The notes beneath the pieces are model-generated. The model saw only the letters and a list, made by a program, of their open reading frames with translations, did not search any database and had not been told where the DNA came from. From the NCBI GenBank assembly GCA_001825565.1, contig MHXM01000075.1, positions 1 to 9,620 on the forward strand: a stretch of 9,620 bases of DNA, written 5' to 3'. Positions 1 through 5,962 of the stretch are shown here, piece by piece. This stretch comes from Desulfuromonadaceae bacterium GWC2_58_13 (lineage in GTDB: Bacteria; Desulfobacterota; Desulfuromonadia; Desulfuromonadales; Trichloromonadaceae). Made by a program: the position numbers and the translations under genes. The number at the start of each line of letters is the position of its first letter. Position 1 is the stretch's first letter.

Positions 1-480
1 ATGAACAAGAATGTTTATGAAACGCTTCTTGAGCGGGTCGGGATTTCCGAGGTGTCGAAACAGATGGAAGTGGCGGACAAGGCGACCACCTTCCGGATTG
101 TCGACCCAGCGATTTTTCCGACGGCCCCGGTGGGAACCAAACGGATTGTTCTGATGGTGATGGGGTTGTTGGCTGGAATTGGCGCTGGCGTGGCCGCGGT
201 GGTTCTGCGGGAAAAACTTGACGATACGGTCAAGGATTCCGATTCCCTGCGGGCCATGGGGGTGGCGGTTCTGGCCGAAATTCCCCTCATGTTCAACGAA
301 GTTGAGTCTCGTGCTCAACGTAGATGGGACAAGCTTGTCTACTCCTATGCCGGGGGCTGCATGCTGTTCATTTTGGCCATGATGGGCCATGATCTGCTGG
401 GATTAAAATTGCTGGATCAGCTGATCCTCCAATTACAGCTTGATACAGTGGTTTCCAATCTGCTTGCACTGATCCGTTAA
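1..480 (+). CDS. XrtA-type EPS chain-length determinant (Wzz/GNVR family), C-terminal part
   Basis: The visible 159 residues are the end of a polysaccharide co-polymerase that sets EPS chain length at the inner membrane and works with the tyrosine kinase encoded next. A proline-containing stretch (about residues 36-44, DPAIFPTAP) leads into a hydrophobic membrane helix (about 48-70), as in the end of Wzz/GNVR proteins. A cytoplasmic stretch ending in AEIPLM (92-97) follows, which resembles the segment linking such proteins to their kinase. A second hydrophobic stretch (about 114-130) lies near the C terminus. Family members are usually around 500 residues, so the ATG at base 1 is probably an internal Met and the gene begins upstream of the window. 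The stop is TAA at 478-480, 16 nt before the kinase gene, which suggests one operon. Assignment to the PEP-CTERM subfamily (TIGR03007) is inferred from context. Confidence 0.85.
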   Translation: MNKNVYETLLERVGISEVSKQMEVADKATTFRIVDPAIFPTAPVGTKRIVLMVMGLLAGIGAGVAAVVLREKLDDTVKDSDSLRAMGVAVLAEIPLMFNEVESRAQRRWDKLVYSYAGGCMLFILAMMGHDLLGLKLLDQLILQLQLDTVVSNLLALIR

Positions 481-488
481 AAGGGAGG
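481..488 (+). promoter_or_regulatory. Strong ribosome binding site for the tyrosine kinase gene
   Basis: AAGGGAGG lies directly after the stop codon of the chain-length gene and 8 nt before the ATG at 497. It is a near-ideal Shine-Dalgarno match, fixes that start, and fits translation of both genes from one transcript. Confidence 0.7.
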
Positions 489-496
489 CGGGGTTA

Positions 497-1366
497 ATGA
501 GTCGGATAGAAAAAGCTATTGAAATGGCAGCCAAGAAAAGAACAATGGGCGATGCATGTGCGATGCCGGCCCCAAGGGAATCCGCGCCGACCATGGCCAA
601 TCCTCCAATCGATGTCGCTCATGAAGCTTTTGCCGTGGTTCCCTCACCAGCAATCAAGAACCCGTTTCTGGTGACGGCCAGCGGTGAAAATTCCCCAGCT
701 GCCGAGCAATATCGCAAGCTCAAATCGTCCATTGTCAAGTTGGCCCAGCTCGGCCGCTTCGATAAATCCCTGATGGTCACCAGCGCAATCGGCGGCGAAG
801 GTAAAACCCTGACATCTTTGAACCTGGCCATCACCCTGGCTCAGGAATTCGACCATACGGTTTTGCTGGTCGAAGCCGATATCCGTCGGCCGACCGTTTT
901 GAAATATCTCGATATGGAAGCTTCGATGGGGCTGACCGACTGCGTCCTCGATGGCATCGATGTTGGCGATGTCCTGGTCAAGACCGGCATCGGCAAATTG
1001 TCGGTGCTGCCAGCGGGGAGGGCGGTTCCAAACCCGGTAGAGCTTTTTTCATCCAACCGCATGCAGCAGATCCTGGCCGAGATCAAGAGTCGTTATGTGG
1101 ATCGATACGTGATTATCGACACGACCCCACTGCTTCCATTCGCCGAACCGCAATTTATTGCCAATGCGGTTGGAGGGGTACTTTTTGTCGTGCGCGAGGG
1201 GTACACGTCGACCGACAAGGTGACCAAGGCGCTGGGACTGCTGAAAAATCACAACCTGCTCGGGGTGGTCTGCAATGGCATGAGCCAGGTCACTTCCGGA
1301 GGGAAATACGGCTACTACGGATACTACAGCAGGTACCAGGAGACTGGCAAACGAGCATCGAAATAA
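497..1366 (+). CDS. XrtA-associated tyrosine-protein autokinase (BY-kinase)
   Basis: This 289-residue cytoplasmic P-loop kinase is expected to autophosphorylate on C-terminal tyrosines and, with the chain-length determinant, to control EPS polymerisation and export. An EQYRKLK motif (70-76) matches the start of BY-kinase domains. Walker A is SAIGGEGKT (96-104), Walker A' is VLLVEADIRRP (122-132), and Walker B is YVIIDTTP (204-211). The C terminus has a tyrosine cluster at Y271, Y273, Y274, Y276, Y277 and Y280. The first 60 residues are a low-complexity linker following a short basic helix. There is no membrane segment, so it is a stand-alone kinase partnered by the upstream membrane protein, as in the PEP-CTERM TIGR03018 family. 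One oddity is that the first acidic residue of Walker A' is Glu126, where Asp is usual. A good ribosome site at 481-488 supports the start. Confidence 0.93.
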   Translation: MSRIEKAIEMAAKKRTMGDACAMPAPRESAPTMANPPIDVAHEAFAVVPSPAIKNPFLVTASGENSPAAEQYRKLKSSIVKLAQLGRFDKSLMVTSAIGGEGKTLTSLNLAITLAQEFDHTVLLVEADIRRPTVLKYLDMEASMGLTDCVLDGIDVGDVLVKTGIGKLSVLPAGRAVPNPVELFSSNRMQQILAEIKSRYVDRYVIIDTTPLLPFAEPQFIANAVGGVLFVVREGYTSTDKVTKALGLLKNHNLLGVVCNGMSQVTSGGKYGYYGYYSRYQETGKRASK

Positions 1367-1425
1367 GCAGGATTCCCTTTGTTTTCCCGCCTTTCTTTCT
1401 TGAAATGACCACGAGGTGATTTGTT

Positions 1426-2694
1426 ATGAAACTATCCAAAACTATTTTTGCCCTGCTGGCGGTCATGACTCTTGTCTCATCCGTGGCCTGGGCCGAATTT
1501 CGGCTGACCCCGAGTTTTTCCCTGCGTGAAGAGTATGACGACAACATTTACCTGGAAGCCAACGACGAAGAAAGCGATTTCATCACCATCGTGCGGCCGT
1601 CGGTCAACGTCAATTGGGAGACACGGTTCGTTAACCTTTCGCTGAACCTTGGCCTGGAGTACGAAAAATATCTGCATAACAGCGACGAGGACGAACTCAG
1701 GCCAAGTCAGGGCGCCAGCCTCGATTCGACCTGGTCGCTTTACAAGGATGCCCTGTTTCTTCGGGTGACCGACACCTATGACCGGGTTGCCATCGATGAA
1801 GGAGACAAGGGCGGTTTGGACAGCAAGCTGACCAATCTCACCGACCGCAACCGTTTCATCGCCAATCCCTATCTTCTGTTGCATCCGGTCCGGACCCTGG
1901 AGGCGCGGTTCGATTACCAGTACGAAAACATCTGGTATCGGGAGAAGGAAGGTGACGATGCCGAAAACCACCGATACTCCCTCCAACTGACCAAGGAGAT
2001 CAGCCCAAGGATTTCCGCCATCCTGTATGGCGGGTACACCCAATATCGACCCAAGAAGGTCAGCCGTTCGGTTCTCGATATCGAGGGCGAGGAAGAATAC
2101 GACCGCACCGACGCCCGCTTCACCCTGCTCTGGAACCTGACCGACAATTTCACCCTCAGTGGCAATGTCGGCAAGGCTTGGCTCGACTACGACTACAGCG
2201 GCAATACCACCACAAACCTCTTTGGCGGTCAGGCGGATTACCAGATTTCCCGCACCTTTTCGGTTGGGACGTCCTATCAGGAGGATGTCACCGATACGGT
2301 GGAGGACGGCGCCCGGGAACAGAAACGCTACTCGGCCTATTGCAGTTATGTCGATCGTGCCAAGGTATCGCTCACCCTGTTCAAAACCCAGGCTGATTAT
2401 ATTGAAGTCGAACGCCAGGATGATTCCAGGGGAGGCGTTCTGGCTGGCGAAGTGCCAATCACCAACAAAAAAGGCGTCGCCTGGTCGTTGAACTATACCG
2501 ACTACGAAAAAACCGACGAGGAATATCCTGAAACGGAAAATTATGATCGCTATGGAGCCCGCGTGGAGCTCTATCACCAGTTGCGTCTGGGACGGGCCTC
2601 TCTCGGATACACCTGGAACCGCAACGATTCGGATATCCCGGTCAACGACTACACCAGCAACATCGTTTTTGCCCAGGTGGCGTTAACTTGGTAA
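1426..2694 (+). CDS. Outer-membrane beta-barrel protein of the PEP-CTERM/EPS locus
   Basis: This is a 422-residue secreted protein. A signal peptide is clear: basic MKLSK, a hydrophobic core, then AWA at 21-23 with likely cleavage before E24. The mature part is rich in alternating polar/hydrophobic strands with many Tyr, Trp, Asp and Arg residues, and the last strand ends in VALTW. A terminal aromatic residue is the usual signature recognised by the BAM machinery. Position between the kinase and the ATPase matches the PEP-CTERM-associated protein TIGR03016, so I propose an outer-membrane role in EPS export or anchoring; the exact function is not known to me. A GAGGTG ribosome site at 1412-1417 supports the ATG at 1426. 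The 59-nt gap after the kinase shows no clear terminator, so cotranscription is likely. It could instead be a general porin-like barrel unrelated to transport of the polymer. Confidence 0.82.
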   Translation: MKLSKTIFALLAVMTLVSSVAWAEFRLTPSFSLREEYDDNIYLEANDEESDFITIVRPSVNVNWETRFVNLSLNLGLEYEKYLHNSDEDELRPSQGASLDSTWSLYKDALFLRVTDTYDRVAIDEGDKGGLDSKLTNLTDRNRFIANPYLLLHPVRTLEARFDYQYENIWYREKEGDDAENHRYSLQLTKEISPRISAILYGGYTQYRPKKVSRSVLDIEGEEEYDRTDARFTLLWNLTDNFTLSGNVGKAWLDYDYSGNTTTNLFGGQADYQISRTFSVGTSYQEDVTDTVEDGAREQKRYSAYCSYVDRAKVSLTLFKTQADYIEVERQDDSRGGVLAGEVPITNKKGVAWSLNYTDYEKTDEEYPETENYDRYGARVELYHQLRLGRASLGYTWNRNDSDIPVNDYTSNIVFAQVALTW

Positions 2695-2700
2695 AAATTT

Positions 2701-2774
2701 AGGCTGAAGGCTGAAGGTGACAGGCTTTATTCGTTAAGGTTGCAGGTTTACTAACAGTCTTCAGCCTTCAACCT
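2701..2774. repeat. Imperfect inverted repeat between the barrel and ATPase genes
   Basis: The arms 2701-2717 (AGGCTGAAGGCTGAAGG) and 2758-2774 pair at 15 of 17 positions around a 40-nt loop. The left arm itself contains two tandem copies of GGCTGAA. No T-run follows, so it is a poor rho-independent terminator. It may be a REP-like intergenic element or an mRNA hairpin that tunes expression of the downstream ATPase gene. Confidence 0.6.
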
Positions 2775-2796
2775 AAACCCCTTTCCTAGGTTTTCC

Positions 2797-4008
2797 ATGT
2801 ACGAATCATATTTCGGCCTGACCACCAAACCGTTTGAACTGGTTCCCAACCCACGGTTCCTGTTCAATAGCCAATCCCACAAGAAGGCCATCAACTATCT
2901 CAAGTATGGTCTTCAGGAGCGGGCGGGGTTCATCCTGTTGACCGGCGAAGTGGGCTCGGGCAAGACCACCATCATTCGCGATATCATCAACAATCTCGAC
3001 GACGATATCTCTCTCTCCATGGTGTTCAACACGCGGGTAACCGCAAAGCAGGTGATCGCCATGATCAACGAGGATTTCGGCCTTGAGGTCAGCGGAAAAG
3101 ACAAGGTAGCCTTGGTGCGTGATCTGAACGACCACCTGGTCGGCCTGCACGCCCGAAAAAAACGGGCCGTGGTGATTATTGACGAAGCGCAGAACCTGAC
3201 GCCGACGATCCTCGAAGAAATCCGCCTGTTGTCCAATCTCGAAGCGGACAGCTTCAAGCTGCTGCAGATCATCCTGGTCGGTCAGCCCGAATTGAAACAA
3301 ATCATCACTCGTCCCGAATTGCGGCAGCTGCGGCAGCGCATCAGCGTCCATTGCCACCTGCAGCCTCTGACCCGGGAAGAAAGCGAAGCCTACGTTTATC
3401 ACCGGCTGGCCATGGCCGGCAATCGCAATGCCCTGCGCTGGCACGACGGAACCTTCGATACCCTGTTCGGGTACAGCGGTGGTATCCCCCGTCTGATCAA
3501 CGTGTTCTGCGATTTTGTGCTGCTGGCGGCCTTCGTCGAAGAAACCCGGGAGCTGACCCGTGAGCTGGTCGATGAAGTGATCGGCGATGTTTCCTGGGAC
3601 CGGCACCTCGATACGGAAAGCCCGGCGAAGATCACCCTTTCCGTGGCCGACGATGACCATGAAGAGATGGCGGATCGTCTCCTGCGTTTCGAGCAGCGAC
3701 TGGCCTGCCTCGACGCCGTGCAGGAAGAAGAAGGCTGGATCGCCAAACGGCTGGCCGTGCATGAAGATCTGCTGAAGAAGCTTGCCGACCGACAGACCAG
3801 CGATACGGGGCGTCTTGAGGTCGCCATGGAGCGCATCTGTCGCCAGCTCGACTGGCTGATTGCCATGTCGGGCGCCGGGAAAGAGGCAACCGCATCGCTC
3901 CCCAAATCGCCGGTGGTGGAAATCGATGAACGACCAATATCACCTTCTCCGGTCGCATCTGCGCCGGGGCCACTGCCGAAAAAACGGCTGTTTGGGAGAA
4001 GAGGGTAG
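2797..4008 (+). CDS. XrtA-associated AAA ATPase (ExeA/GspA-like) with C-terminal extension
   Basis: This 403-residue ATPase belongs to the ExeA/GspA-like group found in PEP-CTERM EPS loci (TIGR03015). The N terminus MYESYFGLTTKPFELVPNP is typical. Walker A is GEVGSGKT (50-57), Walker B is VVIIDEAQ (125-132), sensor 1 lies in IILVGQPEL (158-166), arginine-finger candidates are R179 and R181, and sensor 2 is GGIPRLIN (228-235). The family core ends near residue 270. Here a charged, coiled-coil-like tail follows (about 280-355), then a proline-rich stretch (about 366-395) and a basic end. The role in EPS assembly is not established; a motor or regulator of the export apparatus is the usual guess. 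The ribosome site is weak (AGG, 6 nt before the ATG), and the start is chosen because it matches the conserved family N terminus. Confidence 0.92.
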   Translation: MYESYFGLTTKPFELVPNPRFLFNSQSHKKAINYLKYGLQERAGFILLTGEVGSGKTTIIRDIINNLDDDISLSMVFNTRVTAKQVIAMINEDFGLEVSGKDKVALVRDLNDHLVGLHARKKRAVVIIDEAQNLTPTILEEIRLLSNLEADSFKLLQIILVGQPELKQIITRPELRQLRQRISVHCHLQPLTREESEAYVYHRLAMAGNRNALRWHDGTFDTLFGYSGGIPRLINVFCDFVLLAAFVEETRELTRELVDEVIGDVSWDRHLDTESPAKITLSVADDDHEEMADRLLRFEQRLACLDAVQEEEGWIAKRLAVHEDLLKKLADRQTSDTGRLEVAMERICRQLDWLIAMSGAGKEATASLPKSPVVEIDERPISPSPVASAPGPLPKKRLFGRRG

Positions 4009-4029
4009 AAAAAATTCGAGCCCTTGGTT

Positions 4030-4051
4030 TTAGACGGGATAAGAGCGGATA
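4030..4051 (+). repeat. Dispersed short repeat, copy 1
   Basis: The 22 nt here match 8735-8756 at 20 of 22 positions, and TATCTGG/AAATCTGG follows in both. Its reverse complement also resembles 8823-8843. The shared core is GACGGGATAA followed after three bases by CGGATA. Function unknown. Confidence 0.6.
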
Positions 4052-4165
4052 TCTGGGGATAATAAATGAGAGTCCACGTACAACACGGAAAAGATGCTTG
4101 GAGACAAAAGAACTAATTTATTTTTCAGTTTTTTCCAGCAGTGACTTTCGGTAATAAAAATGGTT

Positions 4166-4213
4166 TTCAGATCTGAACAGTCAATTCATTTCCATGGAAC
4201 CCCAGGCTGGGGT
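4166..4213. promoter_or_regulatory. Three consecutive palindromes, possible operator
   Basis: Three perfect dyads sit in 48 bp: TTCAGATCTGAA (4166-4177), TTCCATGGAA (4190-4199) and ACCCCAGGCTGGGGT (4199-4213, symmetric around the central G). They end 45 nt before the GTG start of the MNT gene. Toxin-antitoxin-like pairs often bind palindromes in their own promoter, so an operator is plausible. The third could also fold as a 6-bp hairpin with a 3-nt loop, but no T-run follows. The three differ in sequence, which argues against one repeated binding site. Confidence 0.35.
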
Positions 4214-4248
4214 AGGATTTGAAAGACGGTAAAAAGCATTTTAGCACC

Positions 4249-4253
4249 GGAGG
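4249..4253 (+). promoter_or_regulatory. Ribosome binding site deciding the GTG start of the MNT gene
   Basis: GGAGG lies 5 nt before GTG 4259. An overlapping ATG at 4257 is in a different frame and does not give the nucleotidyltransferase, so the GTG is the start in the coding frame. Confidence 0.65.
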
Positions 4254-4258
4254 TAAAT

Positions 4259-4576
4259 GTGTTTAGTTGGGAAACCATTGAGCAGGCGGCTTCAGTTCTA
4301 AAGCAGGTTGCCCGACCGGAAAAGATTATTCTGTTCGGGTCATATGCCCGCGCCGATGCCAGGGGCGACAGCGATGTCGATATTCTGGTTGTTGAGCGGG
4401 AGGTCAAAGACCGTGTGTTAGAGATGGCTCGTTTGAACCGGGCTCTTGGTTTTTTGCGACTTCCGATTGATCTACTGTTGGTCAGCCAAGAGAAGTTTGA
4501 CTACTGGTCCGACACGCCGGGGAATGTTTATTACCGGGCGAAACGGGAAGGGAAGGTCATATATGAGGCTTCATGA
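4259..4576 (+). CDS. MNT-type minimal nucleotidyltransferase (antitoxin-like)
   Basis: This 105-residue protein has the full nucleotidyltransferase signature of the MNT superfamily. GSYARADARGDSDVD (27-41) carries the G-S pair and metal-binding D39 and D41, and LPIDLLLV (69-76) supplies the third acidic residue, D71. Proteins of this size usually pair with a HEPN partner and in studied cases transfer AMP to it, which neutralises a toxin. Here the partner gene overlaps the end of this one by 14 nt. The start is GTG, set by GGAGG at 4249-4253. The catalytic triad appears intact, so an active enzyme is expected, but its target is unknown. The pair sits between two conserved EPS genes, which suggests later insertion. 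Its lower GC content is also unlike that of the neighbours. Confidence 0.88.
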   Translation: MFSWETIEQAASVLKQVARPEKIILFGSYARADARGDSDVDILVVEREVKDRVLEMARLNRALGFLRLPIDLLLVSQEKFDYWSDTPGNVYYRAKREGKVIYEAS

Positions 4577-4952
4577 ACAGGCGCTTTTGTTGATGAAGAA
4601 AGCTGGTGACGATGAAGCTCTTCTGATAGAAATTGTTGATTCGATGCATGTTAGCGATGAGATTTTCGGTTTTCATTGCCAACAGGCGGTAGAAAAACTG
4701 CTTAAATCTCTGCTTTCCGAATTTGGTGGTGATTTTCCCCGAACCCATAACCTGCGCTTGCTTATGGATCTGCTGGCTGATGCGGGTTTGACTTTGCCGC
4801 AAACCCTCGCCGACATCGATCTGCTTACACCTTATGGCACCCTGTTTCGATATGAAGACTTCTCTTCGGATGTCGAGCTGGATCGCCGTTGTCTTTTGTC
4901 CATGGTTCAAACTCTTCGCCAAATTGTGGTCAATCGGCTGAGTCCCTCGTGA
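4563..4952 (+). CDS. HEPN-domain protein, partner of the MNT nucleotidyltransferase
   Basis: This 129-residue, mostly helical protein belongs to the HEPN family of the PF05168 type. It carries FHCQQAVEKLLKSLL (37-51), then FPRTHNLRLLMDLL (58-71), and YGTLFRYEDF (91-100) near the end, the usual family landmarks. The ATG at 4563 is chosen because the family N terminus begins there and AAGGGAAGG (4548-4556) lies 6 nt upstream; a longer in-frame reading from 4446 would run inside the MNT gene and is not believable. The 14-nt overlap with the MNT gene implies translational coupling. HEPN toxins are RNases with an R-x4-6-H motif, but no such spacing exists here: R60 is two residues from H62. It may therefore be a non-RNase HEPN that shapes a nucleotidyltransferase complex. 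A role as toxin is unproven. Confidence 0.87.
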   Translation: MRLHEQALLLMKKAGDDEALLIEIVDSMHVSDEIFGFHCQQAVEKLLKSLLSEFGGDFPRTHNLRLLMDLLADAGLTLPQTLADIDLLTPYGTLFRYEDFSSDVELDRRCLLSMVQTLRQIVVNRLSPS

Positions 4953-5017
4953 TTTTTTTGAGATGAAGGCTTCAATTCAAAATCATGAATAAAAGAGATT
5001 GATCCGGAATCTATGCA

Positions 5018-5935
5018 ATGAATGATGCCACCCAATCATACAGCATTCAGCCTGAAAACCAGAAAGTCACCAACCTCCTCAGTATCGATGTCGAAGACTA
5101 TTTTCAGGTCTCCGCCTTCGAACGGGTTTCGCCGGAGGCCGGTTGGGGCGCTCGGGAATTGCGGGTCGAAGGGAACACCGAGCGGGTGCTGTCTCTGCTC
5201 GATGCGGCCGGCATCAAGGCGACGTTTTTCGTTCTCGGCTGGGTGGCCGAGCGCTGCCCGCAGCTGGTCCGGTGCATCGCCGAAGGTGGCCATGAAGTGG
5301 CCAGCCACGGTTACGGCCACAAGCGGGTCGGATTGCAGTCTCAGGCGGAATTCCGGGAGGATGTCCGGCGCAGCAAAGCACTGCTTGAGGATCTCTCAGG
5401 AAGTGAGGTTTCGGGGTATCGCGCGCCGAGCTACTCGATCTCCCGGCAAATCCCCTGGGCCTTCGATGAGCTGCTTGAAGCCGGCTATCGCTACGACTCC
5501 AGCATTTTCCCGATCCGGCACGATTTTTACGGCATCCCCGACTGGCCTCGCTTTATCGGTCCGGCCGTGAAGATCGCCGACGGCAGCTGGCAGTCGGCAA
5601 ATGTTGCCAACGGTGAGCCGACCCTGGTCGAAGTACCCATCTCCACGGTGCGGATCGGCGGGAAAAACCTGCCCATCGCCGGCGGCGGCTATTTCCGGCT
5701 GTTACCCTATGTAGTCACCCGCTGGGGGTTGCAACGCATCAACCGGACCGAAGGTCAACCCTTCGTCTTTTACCTGCACCCCTGGGAATTCGATCCCGGG
5801 CAACCGCGGTTTCAAGGGGCCGGATGGAAGAGCAACTTCCGTCACTATCTCAACCTCGACAAGACCGAGGGGCGCTTTCGACGGTTGCTGGGTGATTTCC
5901 ACTTCGGGACGATCCGCGCGGGACTGAATCTGTAA
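5018..5935 (+). CDS. XrtA-system polysaccharide deacetylase (NodB family, CE4)
   Basis: This 305-residue protein is expected to remove acyl groups, probably N-acetyl, from EPS sugars, matching the PEP-CTERM locus subfamily TIGR03006. The N-terminal SIDVEDYFQVSAFE (22-35) carries D24, E26 and D27, the NodB motif 1 position. KATFFVLGW (67-75) follows, then the metal-binding pair H97 and H101 in SHGYGH, RAP at 135-137, and YDSSIFP (159-165). Further on are GGGYFRLLP (222-230) and YLHPWEFDP (252-260) with H254. No signal peptide or membrane helix is visible, which is common in this subfamily and suggests action on a cytoplasmic or membrane-bound intermediate. The ATG at 5018 has only a weak ribosome site (GGAA); a later start would cut into a plausible N terminus. 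The 65-nt gap after the HEPN gene has a T-run but no stem before it. Confidence 0.93.
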   Translation: MNDATQSYSIQPENQKVTNLLSIDVEDYFQVSAFERVSPEAGWGARELRVEGNTERVLSLLDAAGIKATFFVLGWVAERCPQLVRCIAEGGHEVASHGYGHKRVGLQSQAEFREDVRRSKALLEDLSGSEVSGYRAPSYSISRQIPWAFDELLEAGYRYDSSIFPIRHDFYGIPDWPRFIGPAVKIADGSWQSANVANGEPTLVEVPISTVRIGGKNLPIAGGGYFRLLPYVVTRWGLQRINRTEGQPFVFYLHPWEFDPGQPRFQGAGWKSNFRHYLNLDKTEGRFRRLLGDFHFGTIRAGLNL

Positions 5936-5962
5936 GACCTTCCGTGGGCAGAAAAGCTTTTC

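Larger units (their letters stand above)
4009..4258. other. 250-bp non-coding leader before the MNT/HEPN pair
   Basis: No credible gene is seen here; the best short reading frame (ATG at 4094) has only 16 sense codons and no support. The stretch is visibly richer in A/T than the flanking EPS genes. It holds one copy of a short repeat (4030-4051) and three closely spaced palindromes (4166-4213), and it ends with the ribosome site of the MNT gene. No stem with a T-run follows the ATPase gene, so I cannot place a terminator. No promoter with convincing -35 and -10 boxes was found by eye, although this is the most likely place for one. Confidence 0.5.

Noticed and set aside
1477..2577. A 366-codon open frame on the minus strand opposite the barrel gene
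   Set aside because: It lies entirely antisense to a gene with a clear signal peptide and beta-barrel pattern; it shows no recognisable motif and is explained by codon bias of the + strand gene.
2806..3762. A 318-codon minus-strand open frame opposite the ATPase gene
   Set aside because: The + strand carries intact Walker A, Walker B and sensor motifs; the antisense frame has none and is a shadow.
4126..4160. Possible sigma-70 promoter with TTTTCC and TAATAA boxes
   Set aside because: The spacing of about 15 nt is short and the -35 box matches poorly; not enough to call a promoter.
4446..4562. Longer version of the HEPN gene starting inside the MNT gene
   Set aside because: The extra residues overlap the MNT coding frame by more than 100 nt and do not resemble HEPN; the ATG at 4563 has a good ribosome site.
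4953..4980. T-run with an imperfect inverted repeat after the HEPN gene as a terminator
   Set aside because: The T-run comes before the stem (4958-4980) on this strand rather than after it, and the stem is mismatched with almost no loop.
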